Of a DNA stretch of 43,684 nt, positions 33,744 through 43,684 are shown piece by piece; position 1 is the first letter of the stretch, and each line of letters starts with the position of its first letter. A program made the position numbers and the translations under genes. The DNA is from Alphaproteobacteria bacterium. Its GTDB lineage: Bacteria; Pseudomonadota; Alphaproteobacteria; Rhizobiales; Aestuariivirgaceae. Location of the stretch: positions 1 through 43,684 of the forward strand of contig JAHEFB010000039.1 in assembly GCA_024640405.1 (NCBI GenBank). The letters run 5' to 3'. The notes under the pieces were generated by a model. It did not search any database and had not been told where the DNA came from. It saw only the letters and a program-made list of their open reading frames with translations.

Positions 33744-34592
33744 CTAGTGTGCCAGTGCCTGGGCATGCCATGCCACATGATCGCCAATGAAACTGGCTAT
33801 GAAATAATAGGAGTGGTCATATCCCGGCTGCATCCGCAATGTCAGGGGGTGATCAGCCTCTGCACACGCTACTTCTATGAGTTGCGGTTTCAATTGGCTT
33901 TCCAGAAAATCATCCGCTGTACCCTGGTCAATCAGGATAGGCAGTTTTTCGGTCGCCTGCCCGATCAGGGCACAGGCATCGTGGGCAGCCCAGGCATTCT
34001 TGTCATCGCCCAGATAGCCGCCAAGTGCCTTGTGGCCCCAGGGGCAGTTCATTGGCGATACAATGGGAGAAAACGCCGATACAGAGCGGTATTTCCGCGG
34101 ATTTTTCAACGCAATGGTAAGAGCACCGTGACCGCCCATTGAATGGCCGGAAATCGCCTGCCGGTCCATGTTCACATTGAAATTCGCCGCAACAACGGCT
34201 GGCAATTCCTCGGTAACGTAATCATACATCTGATAGTGTTTTGCCCACGGTTCCTGTGTCGCGTTGACATAAAATCCGGCGCCAAGGCCAAAATCATAAG
34301 CTGCCTCGGAATCATCCGGCACTCCCTCGCCACGAGGAGAGGTGTCGGGCATGACGATCGCAACTCCGTGTTCGGTCGCATAGCGCTGAGCACCCGCCTT
34401 GGTCACGAAATTCTGATCTGTGCAGGTCAAACCTGACAACCACCACAACACCGGCACCTTTGCGTGAGCCGCCAGGGGCGGCAGGAAAATCGAAGCCGTC
34501 ATCTCACACCGGCAGACATCACTAGCATGTGAAAATTGTATTTGCTCACCGCCAAAACACACATTTCGGCTCTTGGTCTCGACGTTTGTCAT
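33744..34592 (-). CDS. fghA: S-formylglutathione hydrolase
   Basis: FghA hydrolyses S-formylglutathione to formate and glutathione, the last step of glutathione-dependent formaldehyde detoxification. This is an alpha/beta-hydrolase (esterase D family) of 282 residues from ATG 34592. That start is chosen because GGGGA stands eight bases upstream and [10 protein letters not shown] fits the family, although the frame stays open. The oxyanion segment [14 protein letters not shown], the nucleophile GHSMGGHGA, the acid DQGTADDFL and the final His in [12 protein letters not shown] are all visible. The formaldehyde dehydrogenase lies about 5 kb away, not adjacent. Confidence 0.95.
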   Translation of the reverse strand: MTNVETKSRNVCFGGEQIQFSHASDVCRCEMTASIFLPPLAAHAKVPVLWWLSGLTCTDQNFVTKAGAQRYATEHGVAIVMPDTSPRGEGVPDDSEAAYDFGLGAGFYVNATQEPWAKHYQMYDYVTEELPAVVAANFNVNMDRQAISGHSMGGHGALTIALKNPRKYRSVSAFSPIVSPMNCPWGHKALGGYLGDDKNAWAAHDACALIGQATEKLPILIDQGTADDFLESQLKPQLIEVACAEADHPLTLRMQPGYDHSYYFIASFIGDHVAWHAQALAH

Positions 34593-34732
34593 GTAGGTGT
34601 TCCCCGTTTCGTCACTGCATGCTCGATATTGCATACCCCGCATGATTTCAATGGGATCGTCAATGCTTGCGTCCCGCGCCGTTTTCGCACACCTTGCAAC
34701 CGGGCTCAGCCCCAGGTCAAACGGACAATCCA

Positions 34733-35647
34733 ATGACGATACATTCAACCGCAGCGCATGCTGATCAGGCGACGATGTCACGAGGTCTGGCGCTAATGGC
34801 GGTCGCGATGCTTGTCATCCCGTCAATGGATATTCTGGGCAAGCTTGTTTCAAAGGAAATTACCGGCATACAGGTTGCCCAATGGCGGTTCGGCTTTCAG
34901 GCATTGCTGATTTTGCCGGTGCTGTTGTGGATCAGAGGTGCAAGCGGGCTGCTGCCAAATCGTATCGGCCTGAATATCGTTCGCGCGCTCCTGATGGCGT
35001 GTGCCGTCACCAGTTTTTTCACCGCGCTGCGCTGGATGCCCGTACCCGATGCGATAGCGGTGTTCTTTGTTGAACCGCTGATCCTCACCATCCTGTCGGC
35101 ATTTTTTCTGAAAGAACACATTGGCTGGCGGCGCAAGTGCGCGGTCGTGGTGGGCTTTGTCGGCGCCCTGATCGTCATCCAGCCGAGCTATGCGGTGTTC
35201 GGCGCGGTATCGCTGCTGCCGGTCCTGACCGCCTGTCTGTTTGCGACCTATCTGATCCTGACCAAGAAACTGGCGTCCAGCGAAGACCCGCTAACCATGC
35301 AATTCTTCTCCGGCGTTGCCGGTTTCGTTTTTCTGGCCCTGGTGGCAGGTGCGGGTTCAGCAGCAGGCATCTCCATACTGGCTGTGATCTGGCCCAGTCC
35401 GGTACAGTGGCTCATGCTGGCGGGAGTGGGTATTATCGCGACCGTGTGCCATTTGATGATTGTGCATGCCTTCAGACGCGCGCCGGCTTCCGTGCTCGCG
35501 CCGTTTCAATATCTCGAAATCGTGTCTGCCACGACACTCAGCTATCTGGTGTTCAATGACGTTCCCAACGCCTGGAAATGGCTCGGCATCTCCATCATCA
35601 TCGGATCAGGGTTGTATGTCTGGTGGCGCGAGCGGCAGGTTGGATAG
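34733..35647 (+). CDS. EamA/DMT-family transporter
   Basis: This 304-residue inner-membrane protein has ten hydrophobic segments in two EamA repeats. The first starts at about residue 16, [16 protein letters not shown]..., and the second at about 150. ATG 34733 is used because the residues before it are not hydrophobic or conserved-looking and a weak CGGA precedes it. It is divergent from fghA and ends in a 42-base tail-to-tail overlap with the putative arylformamidase gene. The substrate is unknown; an aromatic or kynurenine-pathway metabolite is conceivable but only from position. Confidence 0.88.
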   Translation: MTIHSTAAHADQATMSRGLALMAVAMLVIPSMDILGKLVSKEITGIQVAQWRFGFQALLILPVLLWIRGASGLLPNRIGLNIVRALLMACAVTSFFTALRWMPVPDAIAVFFVEPLILTILSAFFLKEHIGWRRKCAVVVGFVGALIVIQPSYAVFGAVSLLPVLTACLFATYLILTKKLASSEDPLTMQFFSGVAGFVFLALVAGAGSAAGISILAVIWPSPVQWLMLAGVGIIATVCHLMIVHAFRRAPASVLAPFQYLEIVSATTLSYLVFNDVPNAWKWLGISIIIGSGLYVWWRERQVG

Positions 35648-36454
35648 TGCCGCTCTCATCAGGGGCGATTGCGCGTCGCACATTCCACCGATCACGTCAA
35701 AATGGTGCTGACCCGGGGCCTTGACACATTGCGTCCACGCCCCAAGGCCGCGCCAGACATTTGATATGAGTTCCGACTGGCGAAGAAACTCCGGGCGCTC
35801 CGCCGCGCCAACCCAAGCTGTAAGTCTGCAGCCAGGATCAGGGACCTTGAGCGCAGGGCTGAGTTGCATCGCGCTCCGGTCGGTCAGTTGCAATTTATCG
35901 TTCATCTGCGTTTTGACCATGGGTCGCAGATCATGCAGGCCCGAGATCGGTACGGTGTTAACAACCCGTCGCCGAAATTCCCGAGACAGGGGCGATCCTT
36001 CGCACACCATGCAGGCCGCCAGATGTCCACCGGCCGAATGCCCCGTCAACACAATCGGACCGGACACTTTTTCTGCAGCATGCTGGACGGCGTTTCCAAC
36101 CATGCTCACGATGTCACCGATGCCGGCTTGCGGGCACAAAACATACGACGGGATTGCGACAGCCCATCCGCTTTCAACGGCACCCATTGCCAGATGAGAC
36201 CAATAGCTTTTGTCGAAATCCAGCCAGTATCCGCCATGAATGAAGACCAACAATCCTGTCGGTTCACATTCGGGTCGGAACAGATCGTAGACCTGACGCG
36301 TGTTATCTCCGTAGGCAATGTCCGGTTCAAAGTTGCTTTGCGCGCGATATGCCGACGCCGCCTCTACCCACTCGTCAGGCCATCGATGGCAATCTGGAAT
36401 GTAAGCGGAATTTGAATAGGCATCATCCCAATCCGTGATTTGAAATCCGCTCAT
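35606..36454 (-). CDS. alpha/beta-hydrolase, probable arylformamidase of the kynurenine pathway
   Basis: This 282-residue hydrolase has the HGGYW motif (VFIHGGYWLDF) that carries the oxyanion hole in AFMID/BNA7-type formamidases and related carboxylesterases. The nucleophile is Ser in TGHSAGGH, and the acid and His follow near AAERPEF and GQHHFDVI. It begins one base after the kynA stop, and kynureninase leads the same operon. I infer N-formylkynurenine hydrolysis, the step between the other two enzymes. Classical bacterial KynB is a different fold, so this is a functional substitute. It overlaps the convergent transporter gene by 42 bases. Confidence 0.78.
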   Translation of the reverse strand: MSGFQITDWDDAYSNSAYIPDCHRWPDEWVEAASAYRAQSNFEPDIAYGDNTRQVYDLFRPECEPTGLLVFIHGGYWLDFDKSYWSHLAMGAVESGWAVAIPSYVLCPQAGIGDIVSMVGNAVQHAAEKVSGPIVLTGHSAGGHLAACMVCEGSPLSREFRRRVVNTVPISGLHDLRPMVKTQMNDKLQLTDRSAMQLSPALKVPDPGCRLTAWVGAAERPEFLRQSELISNVWRGLGAWTQCVKAPGQHHFDVIGGMCDAQSPLMRAALSNLPLAPPDIQP

Positions 36455-36455
36455 T

Positions 36456-37295
36456 CTACAACTCGGTTCTGACGCGCCAAAGTTCGGGGAACAGTTCCAC
36501 TTCAAGCATTCGCTTGAGATATGACACACCGGTTGTCCCACCTGTGCCTCGTCTAAATCCAATCACGCGTTCAACGGTCGTGACATGATTGAAGCGCCAA
36601 CGACGGAAGTAGTCTTCGAAATCCACCAGTTTTTCCGCCAGTTCATATTGTGTCCAGTGTTCCTCCGGGCTGTTATAAACGGTCTTCCAAGCGGCCTGCA
36701 CACTGTCATCATGCTGGTAGGCCTGTTGTACATCCCGGTCAAGAACATCCGAAGAAATATCGAAACCTGTCCGCGAAAGTGCCAAAATCACCTCGTCATA
36801 CAGACTTGGCTGGGCAAGCTCTACCTCAAGAATCTCAATCAGATCAGGCCGGTGGGCGTGGGGTTTCAACATGGCATGGTTGCGATTGCCGGCCACAAAC
36901 TCGATGAGCCTGTACTGCCAGGACTGAAACCCGGACGACTGCGCCAGATCTTCCCGAAACGACGTGTACTCACTCGGTGTCATCGTGCGCAGGACATCCC
37001 AGGCACTATTCAATTGCTCGAATATCTTGGAAACGCGTGCGAGCATCTTGAATGCGGGTGGAAAGCGGTCTTCACGAATGGCTGCTCGCGCCGCATTCAT
37101 CTCGTGAAGCACAAGCCGCATCCACAGTTCAGAGGTCTGGTGCTGAACAATGAACAGCATTTCATCGTGTGTCTGTCCCAGCGGCGTCTGGGCGGACAGT
37201 ATCTGATCCAGATTCAGATAATCCGAATAACTCATCTTCGCGCTGAAATTCATCTCAGCACCTTCTGCAGCGGGATTATCGGGTTGATCCCTCAT
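36456..37295 (-). CDS. kynA: tryptophan 2,3-dioxygenase
   Basis: KynA oxidises L-tryptophan to N-formylkynurenine using heme iron. The 279 residues are typical of the bacterial homotetrameric enzyme. The [18 protein letters not shown] stretch carries substrate-pocket residues, [20 protein letters not shown] follows, and the proximal heme His is probably in [12 protein letters not shown]. The conserved GGTTGVSYL lies near the C-terminus. The ATG overlaps the kynureninase stop by one base (TGATG), so the genes are co-translated. The order in transcription is kynureninase, dioxygenase, formamidase. Confidence 0.96.
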   Translation of the reverse strand: MRDQPDNPAAEGAEMNFSAKMSYSDYLNLDQILSAQTPLGQTHDEMLFIVQHQTSELWMRLVLHEMNAARAAIREDRFPPAFKMLARVSKIFEQLNSAWDVLRTMTPSEYTSFREDLAQSSGFQSWQYRLIEFVAGNRNHAMLKPHAHRPDLIEILEVELAQPSLYDEVILALSRTGFDISSDVLDRDVQQAYQHDDSVQAAWKTVYNSPEEHWTQYELAEKLVDFEDYFRRWRFNHVTTVERVIGFRRGTGGTTGVSYLKRMLEVELFPELWRVRTEL

Positions 37296-38473
37296 CAGGT
37301 CACCGCCGCACGTTGCTTGAATTCCTGCCGGTCCCAGGACTTGTTACGCATAATGTCCTCCACAACAGCGACAGCCTTCATCACATCATCTGCGTCGATG
37401 TAAAGCGGTGTAAAACCAAACCGCATGACATCAGGCGCGCGGAAGTCACCAATGACACCGGCGGCAATCAGCGCCTGCATGGCGGCATAGCCTTCCTTGA
37501 AAGCGAACGAGACCTGAGAACCCCGGTTTTCGTATTCGCGCGGGCTCACCAGTTTCAACTGTGGGCAGCGGTTTTCAACCTCGCGGATAAACAGTTCCGA
37601 AAGCTCGATGGACCTCGCACGCACTTCGTGCATGGACACCCCTTCCCAGACATCCAGCGCCGCATCGAGCGCCGCCATCTGCAGCACCGGCGGCGTGCCC
37701 ACCCGCATGCGCTCAATGCCTGGCGAGGGTTGATAGCCAATATCAAAGGCAAACGGAGAAGCATGGCCCATCCAGCCGGACAGCGCCGGCTCGGCGTCAT
37801 CGGCAAGATCAGGGCGAACATAGATGAAGGCAGGCGAGCCCGGACCAGCATTGAGGTACTTGTAGGTGCACCCAACAGCAAATTCCACTTTGCAGCCTTC
37901 AAGATCCACCGGCAACGCACCGGCCGAGTGTGCCAGATCCCACAATGCAACGGCACCGGCATCATGGGCCTTTCGGGTCAATGAGGCCATGTCGTGCAGC
38001 CTCCCCGTCCGGTAATCAACCTGCGTCAGCATCATTACCGCAACACTGTCATCCACGTGATCTTCCACCTGTTCCGGTGATACCACCTTGAGTTCGATAT
38101 CATTGCCAATGAGATTGATCAGCCCTTCAGCCATGTACAGGTCGGTAGGAAAGTTGCCGGTGTCTGACAGAATGACCTTTCGGCCCGGTCGCATTTTCAA
38201 CCCGGCCGCCAATGCCTGATAGACCTTGATCGAAAGCGTATCGCCAAGCACTACGCTGTCTTGAGGTGCTCCGATCAGGGGAGCCAGCCGGTTTCCCAAC
38301 ACCGCCGGTTGATGAAACCATCCGGCCTCGTTCCAGCCCTTGATCAGTAAGTCACCCCACTCGTTGCCAACGGTTTGCGTAACCCTTTCCGCAGCTTTCT
38401 TGGGCAACGGGCCAAGCGAATTGCCATCCAGATAGATGACGCCTTCGGGAAGATGGAAATGGTTTTTTCTCAT
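37295..38473 (-). CDS. kynU: kynureninase
   Basis: KynU cleaves kynurenine to anthranilate and alanine, using PLP. The 392-residue protein is a class V aminotransferase-fold enzyme. The N-terminal [11 protein letters not shown], the [15 protein letters not shown] stretch and [13 protein letters not shown] with the PLP-binding Asp are family marks. The Schiff-base lysine is in [16 protein letters not shown]. It is the first gene of the operon; the anthranilate produced could feed either catabolism or tryptophan resynthesis, and no anthranilate-degrading gene is in the window. Confidence 0.96.
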   Translation of the reverse strand: MRKNHFHLPEGVIYLDGNSLGPLPKKAAERVTQTVGNEWGDLLIKGWNEAGWFHQPAVLGNRLAPLIGAPQDSVVLGDTLSIKVYQALAAGLKMRPGRKVILSDTGNFPTDLYMAEGLINLIGNDIELKVVSPEQVEDHVDDSVAVMMLTQVDYRTGRLHDMASLTRKAHDAGAVALWDLAHSAGALPVDLEGCKVEFAVGCTYKYLNAGPGSPAFIYVRPDLADDAEPALSGWMGHASPFAFDIGYQPSPGIERMRVGTPPVLQMAALDAALDVWEGVSMHEVRARSIELSELFIREVENRCPQLKLVSPREYENRGSQVSFAFKEGYAAMQALIAAGVIGDFRAPDVMRFGFTPLYIDADDVMKAVAVVEDIMRNKSWDRQEFKQRAAVT

Positions 38474-38707
38474 AATGGCCTCGCTCGCTGCGGTGTTCCC
38501 GCACCCATCGGAAACATACCGGATAATTATGGCGGAGCGAAAAAGTGCTTCTCCAACGCTCAGCCTTTATAGCCTGCGCCGCGAACAAGTGAGGTGGCTC
38601 ACTTTCGGTTGCACTTTGGTTCGGGCTGATCAACAGCCCAAGAGTTTGAATGTCACAAATTGCAGATTGCTTCAAGCTTAAAGTATTTTGAACAGACTCT
38701 CACCGGG

Positions 38708-39049
38708 CTATTCTGAGTCCAACAGGCTTTCGTCAAACCACACATCTTCATAGTCTCCGGCGACAACAAACCGCCAACTAGGCGGCAAACCGAGATACTT
38801 GATGGCTTGTGGACACCAATCGTCAAGATGCGCAACATGCAGCGGCTTGAAAAAATCAGGTTCTGGCGAAATGTCCGGACCAGCAAATATATACCAGCCT
38901 GTGGTGTTGCCTTTCGGTGGATGGCGTAAGCCGTTGATGGGCGTGATTCCATCTTTCACATTTGCGGCAATGCCAACCTTGAGTTCCGTTGGTGAACGAA
39001 AATAGTTGGCCCGAAATTTTCGGCATATTTCCCTTTGTGCTGCTTCCAT
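38708..39049 (-). CDS. Imm33-like domain protein
   Basis: This protein of 113 residues, without signal peptide or membrane segment, carries a compact domain ending in [30 protein letters not shown]. Together with [25 protein letters not shown] this matches my memory of the Imm33/DUF2185-type family of predicted immunity proteins, though many such proteins are solitary and may do something else. No toxin gene is next to it. ATG 39049 has GGGG six bases upstream. The kynureninase and DUF188 genes flank it on the same strand. Confidence 0.65.
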   Translation of the reverse strand: MEAAQREICRKFRANYFRSPTELKVGIAANVKDGITPINGLRHPPKGNTTGWYIFAGPDISPEPDFFKPLHVAHLDDWCPQAIKYLGLPPSWRFVVAGDYEDVWFDESLLDSE

Positions 39050-39062
39050 ACATTCCCCTTCA

Positions 39063-39518
39063 CTACAACAGCTTCACCCGCCGCAGTTCCCGTTCCAGCA
39101 CGTCCAGAAACCGTGACCTGTCCTGTTTGGAAAACGGCTTGCCGCCGCCGCCCTGGTTCAACGGGTTGGCGGCGCGCAGATCGGTCATCAGATCGCGCAT
39201 CGACAGTATCTGGCCGATGTTCTTTTCATCCAGTACCTCGCCATTGTGTTTGACCACGCAGGCACCGCCTTCAATACAGCGGGCCGCCAGCGGGATGTCG
39301 CCGGTAATGCAGATGTCGCCCTTGCCTGCCCTGTCGGCGATCCACATGTCCGCTACATCCGGGCCGTCCGGCACGATCACCGTTTCAACCAGCGGATCAG
39401 GGTCAGGCCGGATACCGCCGTTTGACACGATGAATACCTTGACCGCGTGACGTCCTGCCACGCGGGTCACTTCCGTCTTCACCGGACAGGCATCTGCATC
39501 AACGTATATTGCCGTCAA
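39063..39518 (-). CDS. YaiI/YqxD family protein (DUF188)
   Basis: This 151-residue cytoplasmic protein belongs to UPF0178/DUF188. The family start [14 protein letters not shown] is clear, and [22 protein letters not shown] holds the conserved acids of a PIN-like nuclease fold. The function has not been established. The apparent start is TTG 39518, which overlaps the adhC stop as TTGA; no ATG stands before the conserved N-terminus. It is downstream of and coupled to adhC. Confidence 0.9.
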   Translation of the reverse strand: MTAIYVDADACPVKTEVTRVAGRHAVKVFIVSNGGIRPDPDPLVETVIVPDGPDVADMWIADRAGKGDICITGDIPLAARCIEGGACVVKHNGEVLDEKNIGQILSMRDLMTDLRAANPLNQGGGGKPFSKQDRSRFLDVLERELRRVKLL

Positions 39519-40624
39519 TAGACAACAACAGCCCGGATCGATTCACCTGCATGCATCAGATCAAAGCCCTTGTTGATATCATCCAGCGCCAGCGTGTGGG
39601 TAATCATCGGATCGATGTCGATCTTGCCCTCCATGTACCAGTCGACGATCTTCGGCACATCGGTGCGGCCTCTTGCACCACCGAACGCCGTACCGCGCCA
39701 CGATCGCCCGGTGACAAGCTGGAACGGACGGGTGGAGATTTCCTGTCCTGCACCTGCAACGCCAATGATGATGCTTTCGCCCCAGCCCTTGTGGGCGCAT
39801 TCAAGTGCCATGCGCATCAGGTTTACATTGCCGACGCATTCAAAGGAGTAATCGGCACCTCCACCGGTCAACTCAACCAGATGGGCAACCAGGTCGCCCT
39901 CGACGTTCTTGGGATTGACGAAGTGGGTCATGCCGAACTTGCGGCCCCACTCTTCCTTGCCCGGATTCAGGTCAACACCGACAATCATGTTGGCGCCGGC
40001 AAGGCGTGCCCCCTGGATGACGTTGAGGCCAATACCGCCAAGGCCGAACACGACGACATTGGAGCCGATCTCTACCTTCGCGGTGTTGATGACTGCTCCA
40101 ATCCCGGTTGTAACGCCGCAGCCGATGTAGCAGATCTTGTCGAACGGGGCTTTCTTGTTGACTTTGGCCAATGAGATTTCCGGCAACACCGTATGATTGG
40201 CAAAAGTTGAACAGCCCATATAGTGCAGCACCTTCTGGCCTTTGTAGGAGAAGCGCGAGGTGCCGTCCGGCATCACGCCCTGGCCCTGTGTTGCACGAAC
40301 CTTCTGGCACAGATTGGTCTTCGGATTGAGGCAGTATTCACACTCGCGACACTCGGGCGTATACAGCGGAATGACATGATCGCCCGGCTCGAGCGAGGTC
40401 ACACCGGGGCCGGTCTCCAGTACAACACCTGCCCCCTCATGGCCGAGAATGGCCGGAAACGCGCCTTCAGGGTCGTCGCCCGAGCGGGTGAACTCGTCGG
40501 TATGGCAGATGCCGGTCGCCTTGATTTCGACCAGTACTTCTCCGGCTTTCGGGCCTTCAAGGTCAACTTCGACAATTTCAAGTGGTTTTCCTGCTTCAAA
40601 TGCAACGGCTGCACGGGTCTTCAT
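39515..40624 (-). CDS. adhC: S-(hydroxymethyl)glutathione dehydrogenase / class III alcohol dehydrogenase
   Basis: This NAD-dependent zinc enzyme of 369 residues oxidises the glutathione adduct of formaldehyde to S-formylglutathione. ATG 40624 is chosen for GGAGGG eight bases upstream and the family N-terminus [17 protein letters not shown]. Catalytic zinc ligands are in GICHTDE, GHEGAG and YIGCGVTTG. The four structural-zinc cysteines are in [15 protein letters not shown]. The NAD motif is [14 protein letters not shown]. The last step is done by fghA, about 5 kb to the left. It is also named frmA in other bacteria. The DUF188 gene is coupled to its end. Confidence 0.96.
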   Translation of the reverse strand: MKTRAAVAFEAGKPLEIVEVDLEGPKAGEVLVEIKATGICHTDEFTRSGDDPEGAFPAILGHEGAGVVLETGPGVTSLEPGDHVIPLYTPECRECEYCLNPKTNLCQKVRATQGQGVMPDGTSRFSYKGQKVLHYMGCSTFANHTVLPEISLAKVNKKAPFDKICYIGCGVTTGIGAVINTAKVEIGSNVVVFGLGGIGLNVIQGARLAGANMIVGVDLNPGKEEWGRKFGMTHFVNPKNVEGDLVAHLVELTGGGADYSFECVGNVNLMRMALECAHKGWGESIIIGVAGAGQEISTRPFQLVTGRSWRGTAFGGARGRTDVPKIVDWYMEGKIDIDPMITHTLALDDINKGFDLMHAGESIRAVVVY

Positions 40625-40858
40625 TGTTTTCCCTCCAAGCTCACAAACGGGGTGTGTAATGCGACGCAGTTTGTCAATGAAGACATCGCGCTGCAACCCC
40701 CCAAAAATCCCGGACAAACAGCCCGCAGAGTTTCAACACATGTCAAGTTTAGTTCAACGAGACGGTTAGCTATGGTCTTTTGGGTAAAAGTTGTTGCACA
40801 ATCCGCGCGACCGGACGGCAAGGTGTCCGATCCAGTGTGTTAAGGGAGACAAATTCAC

Positions 40859-42451
40859 ATGTCAGACAAAGACAAACTCAACCGGGTTTTAAAGTCGCCG
40901 AAAGTATCTCGGCGCGAGTTTATCCAGTATGCTGTCGCCGGTGGCGTGGCTGCCGGACTTGCCGGATCCATGTTCGACAAGGCCAGAGCTGCCACGCCAC
41001 AAAAAGGGGGCGCTTACATTCAGGCCCTGACCGGCGGTGGCACCAAGGATGTGCTTGATCCGGCGCAGACAAATGACTCATTCATGATCAACGTGGGCAA
41101 TCAACTCAGGAACAACCTGACTGAAATAGGCCCAGATGGCCAACTGCGTGCCGAGCTAGCAGAAAGCTGGGAAAGCGCCGACGCGAAAAACTGGGCATTC
41201 AAGGTTCGCAAAGGTGTCGAATTCCATAATGGCAAGACGCTGGACGCCAACGACGTGGTGGCGTCTTTCAACCACCACCGCGGCGAAGGCAACAAGTCTG
41301 CAGCTTCCGGTCTGACCAAGCAGATCAAGGATGTTAAGGCTGACGGTGATATGGTCATGTTTGAACTGGAAGGCGGCAATGCCGACTGGCCGTTCATCGT
41401 GTCCGATTACCATCTGATGATCTGTCCTGCCGACGGCGATAAAATGGCCTGGGACAAGGGTGTTGGTACCGGTGGCTACAGCCTGGAAAAATTTGAGCCA
41501 GGCATTTCCACAATCGTGAAGCGCAACCCCAACTACTGGAAAGAAAACGCCGCCTATTTCGACAGCGTTGAAAACCTGTTCGTCGCAGATGCCAATGCCC
41601 GCACTACAGGGGTTCGCACCGGATCACTGCACTCCATGTCAAATCTCGACCTGAAGACAGTGGCCTTGCTTGAAAGAGACCCCAATGTGGTGGTCAAACC
41701 GACTTTCGGCAACAAGCATGCAACATTGCCAATGCTGTGCGACACGGCGCCGTTCACCGACAATGACATTCGGCTGGCACTCAAGTACTCCATTAATCGC
41801 GAAGAACTGGTCAAGAAAATCCTGCGCGGTCAGGGAGAGGTCGGCAACGATTCTCCGGTTGGACCTGCCAACATCTACCGGGCAACTGCAGAAGAAATGC
41901 CACAGCGTGCGTACGACCCTGAGAAGGCAAAGTTCCACCTGAAGAAGGCAGGCCTGGAAAACCTGGAGGTGTCTCTGCACATAGCAGACACAGCCTTTGA
42001 AGGTGGGGTGGACGCCGCCCAGCTTTATGCCGAAAGTGCGAAGGCATCAGGCATTACCATTAATGTGGTTCGCGAAGCAGACGATGCTTACTGGGACGAT
42101 GTCTGGAAGAAGAAGCCCTGGTGCGGTTCCTACTGGGGCGGTCGTCCAACCGAAGACTGGGTGTTCTCGCAAATATATTCTTCCGGTGCGGACTGGAACG
42201 AGAGCAAGTGGGACAACAAGAAGTTCAATGAAATTCTTGTCCAAGCACGTGCAGAGCTGGATACGGCCAAGCGCCGCGAAATGTATGTCGAAATGCAGCA
42301 GATCTGCCATGACGATTGCGGCTCGGTCATTCCGATGTTCATGGCCTACACCCACGTGATTTCCAAGAAAATTGGCTTGCCGGAACAGCTTGCCAACAAC
42401 TGGGAACTGGACGGGCACAAGAACGGCGAACGTTGGTGGATGGCAGGCTAA
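40859..42451 (+). CDS. peptide-type ABC transporter substrate-binding protein (Tat-exported)
   Basis: This 530-residue SBP_bac_5 (DppA/OppA type) protein catches peptides, opines or similar solutes in the periplasm for an ABC importer. The N-terminus has a twin-arginine signal, VSRREFIQYAVAGG (R18, R19), a hydrophobic core and an ARA-A cleavage site near residue 49. The body has LAESWESADAKNWAFKVRKGVEFHNGKTLDANDVV, the family hallmark. AAGGGAG precedes ATG 40859. The permease and ATPase genes are not present; the next gene is bluB after a terminator, so it is an orphan binding protein here. Confidence 0.94.
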   Translation: MSDKDKLNRVLKSPKVSRREFIQYAVAGGVAAGLAGSMFDKARAATPQKGGAYIQALTGGGTKDVLDPAQTNDSFMINVGNQLRNNLTEIGPDGQLRAELAESWESADAKNWAFKVRKGVEFHNGKTLDANDVVASFNHHRGEGNKSAASGLTKQIKDVKADGDMVMFELEGGNADWPFIVSDYHLMICPADGDKMAWDKGVGTGGYSLEKFEPGISTIVKRNPNYWKENAAYFDSVENLFVADANARTTGVRTGSLHSMSNLDLKTVALLERDPNVVVKPTFGNKHATLPMLCDTAPFTDNDIRLALKYSINREELVKKILRGQGEVGNDSPVGPANIYRATAEEMPQRAYDPEKAKFHLKKAGLENLEVSLHIADTAFEGGVDAAQLYAESAKASGITINVVREADDAYWDDVWKKKPWCGSYWGGRPTEDWVFSQIYSSGADWNESKWDNKKFNEILVQARAELDTAKRREMYVEMQQICHDDCGSVIPMFMAYTHVISKKIGLPEQLANNWELDGHKNGERWWMAG

Positions 42452-42500
42452 TCCTGCGCGAAACAACAACAGTCGTCGAATGATGATATGAAGCAGCAGT

Positions 42501-42533
42501 CCGCATCTCCTCTTTATGAGGGGGTGCGGTTTT
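42501..42533 (+). terminator. intrinsic terminator after the ABC binding-protein gene
   Basis: CCGCATCTCCTC (42501-42512) pairs with GAGGGGGTGCGG (42518-42529) through 12 positions including two G-U pairs, with a TTTAT loop and then TTTT. It isolates the binding-protein gene from bluB. Confidence 0.88.
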
Positions 42534-42543
42534 CATTGACTGA

Positions 42544-43257
<714 letters not shown>

Positions 43258-43335
43258 GAATCCTCACATTGCACCAACATCATAATGGCTAAGGTTCATT
43301 CAAGTTAACCGCCTTACTTGAAAAGACCGAAGAGC

Positions 43336-43533
43336 ATGAATCGCCAGATTGAACTGCCCGAAAGCCCTGAATCCCGCTCCATCTCCAAACCGACACTGCT
43401 GCTGGCGGTCCTGTTGACAGTGGCATGGTTCACAATGCTGGCCGTTGCAATCTCCAGCACCGGAAACGCAGAATCGGCAAGCGCTTACGGAATTGACGGC
43501 TTTCAGGCTGAAACCATTGTCGCTTCGCGTTAA
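43336..43533 (+). CDS. hypothetical single-span membrane protein
   Basis: This is a 65-residue frame from ATG 43336. A short polar N-terminus is followed by one hydrophobic helix (about 21-43, TLLLAVLLTVAWFTMLAVAI) and a small polar tail. An in-frame TTG six codons earlier is a poorer start. The AGAG before the ATG is a weak ribosome site. I do not recognise a family. It may be real, since it has a clean membrane-helix pattern, but it is short. Confidence 0.45.
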   Translation: MNRQIELPESPESRSISKPTLLLAVLLTVAWFTMLAVAISSTGNAESASAYGIDGFQAETIVASR

Positions 43534-43579
43534 GGGCCACTCTCCAGTTACCGGATCAACCTTCTAGAGCACATCTGAC

Positions 43580-43684
43580 TTAGGTTGAGGCATATCCGGC
43601 ATTTCTGAAATAGTTGGCGCATTCGTGGGGTGGGATTGTTTCGATGAGATCACCGACATGACGCCAGGTTTCCTCGATGGTCCG
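43580..43684 (-). CDS. C-terminal fragment of an IS630-family transposase (cut by window edge)
   Basis: The minus strand from the right edge reads 34 codons to a TAA at 43580, ending with PHECANYFRNAGYAST. This tail, with RTIEETWRHVGDLIETIPP before it, is the typical C-terminus of IS630-family DDE transposases (ECANYF...GY). The rest lies outside the window, so intactness is unknown. The element's end is probably the CTAGAGC at 43564-43570, 10-16 bases beyond the stop. Confidence 0.8.
   Translation of the reverse strand, partial: RTIEETWRHVGDLIETIPPHECANYFRNAGYAST

Overview
The window looks like a chromosomal segment of an alphaproteobacterium, most likely of the Hyphomicrobiales (Rhizobiales) type. 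The evidence is the moderately high GC content, a BA14K-family envelope protein, alphaproteobacterial-type LeuA, IlvB, IlvN, HflK, HflC, DegP and PdxJ proteins, a glutathione-dependent formaldehyde pathway and BluB. Almost all of it is dense, ordinary chromosomal coding sequence, mostly on the minus strand in short overlapping operons. There is one tRNA gene (tRNA-Lys, CUU). I see no rRNA, no CRISPR array, no prophage and no obvious defence island.

Layout. 1-1.2 kb: a lone di-heme cytochrome c, then about 650 bases without a gene and tRNA-Lys. 2.1-14.2 kb: leuA, a PhzF-family isomerase, a TetR regulator divergent from a homocysteine S-methyltransferase, an aminotransferase/GNAT/NUDIX operon, a second TetR regulator followed directly by ilvC, an SLC13-type transporter with RCK_C domains, and a LysR regulator. 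14.4-16.5 kb: a tiny membrane protein overlapping a flavin monooxygenase gene, then a non-coding element with inverted termini. 16.5-23.4 kb: a long minus-strand unit ilvB - (inserted element) - EamA exporter - ilvN - LysE exporter - pdxJ - TPR protein. It is preceded by a clear branched-chain amino-acid attenuator whose leader peptide is MKNILVVVRTRSAGSV. 23.5-29.6 kb: a 2-hydroxyacid dehydrogenase divergent from a cupin, a BA14K protein, an MlrC/GNAT/miaA operon, and serB, whose start codon overlaps that of divergent miaA. 29.7-34.6 kb: hflK-hflC-DUF2065-degP membrane-protein quality control, and S-formylglutathione hydrolase. 34.7-38.5 kb: an EamA transporter convergent with a kynurenine operon (kynureninase, tryptophan dioxygenase, a putative arylformamidase). 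38.7-43.7 kb: an Imm33-like protein, glutathione-dependent formaldehyde dehydrogenase with a YaiI/DUF188 gene, a Tat-exported peptide-type ABC binding protein, bluB, a small membrane protein, and the cut-off C-terminus of an IS630-family transposase at the window edge.

How the genes work together. leuA, ilvC, ilvB and ilvN supply most of the committed steps of leucine, valine and isoleucine synthesis; two of these loci have visible local control (the ilvB attenuator, and the TetR-operator unit before ilvC). Two amino-acid or drug-metabolite exporters are embedded in the ilvB-ilvN unit. hflKC and degP form an envelope quality-control unit. adhC and fghA provide the two glutathione-dependent steps of formaldehyde oxidation. 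The kyn genes convert tryptophan towards anthranilate.

The most noteworthy signals are regulatory or mobile rather than a new multi-gene system: the ilvB attenuator; two short inverted-repeat elements that each sit exactly at a gene's stop codon; a 26-bp near-identical site shared by the PhzF and aminotransferase promoters; and palindromic operators at both TetR genes. I did not find a convincing undescribed multi-gene system.
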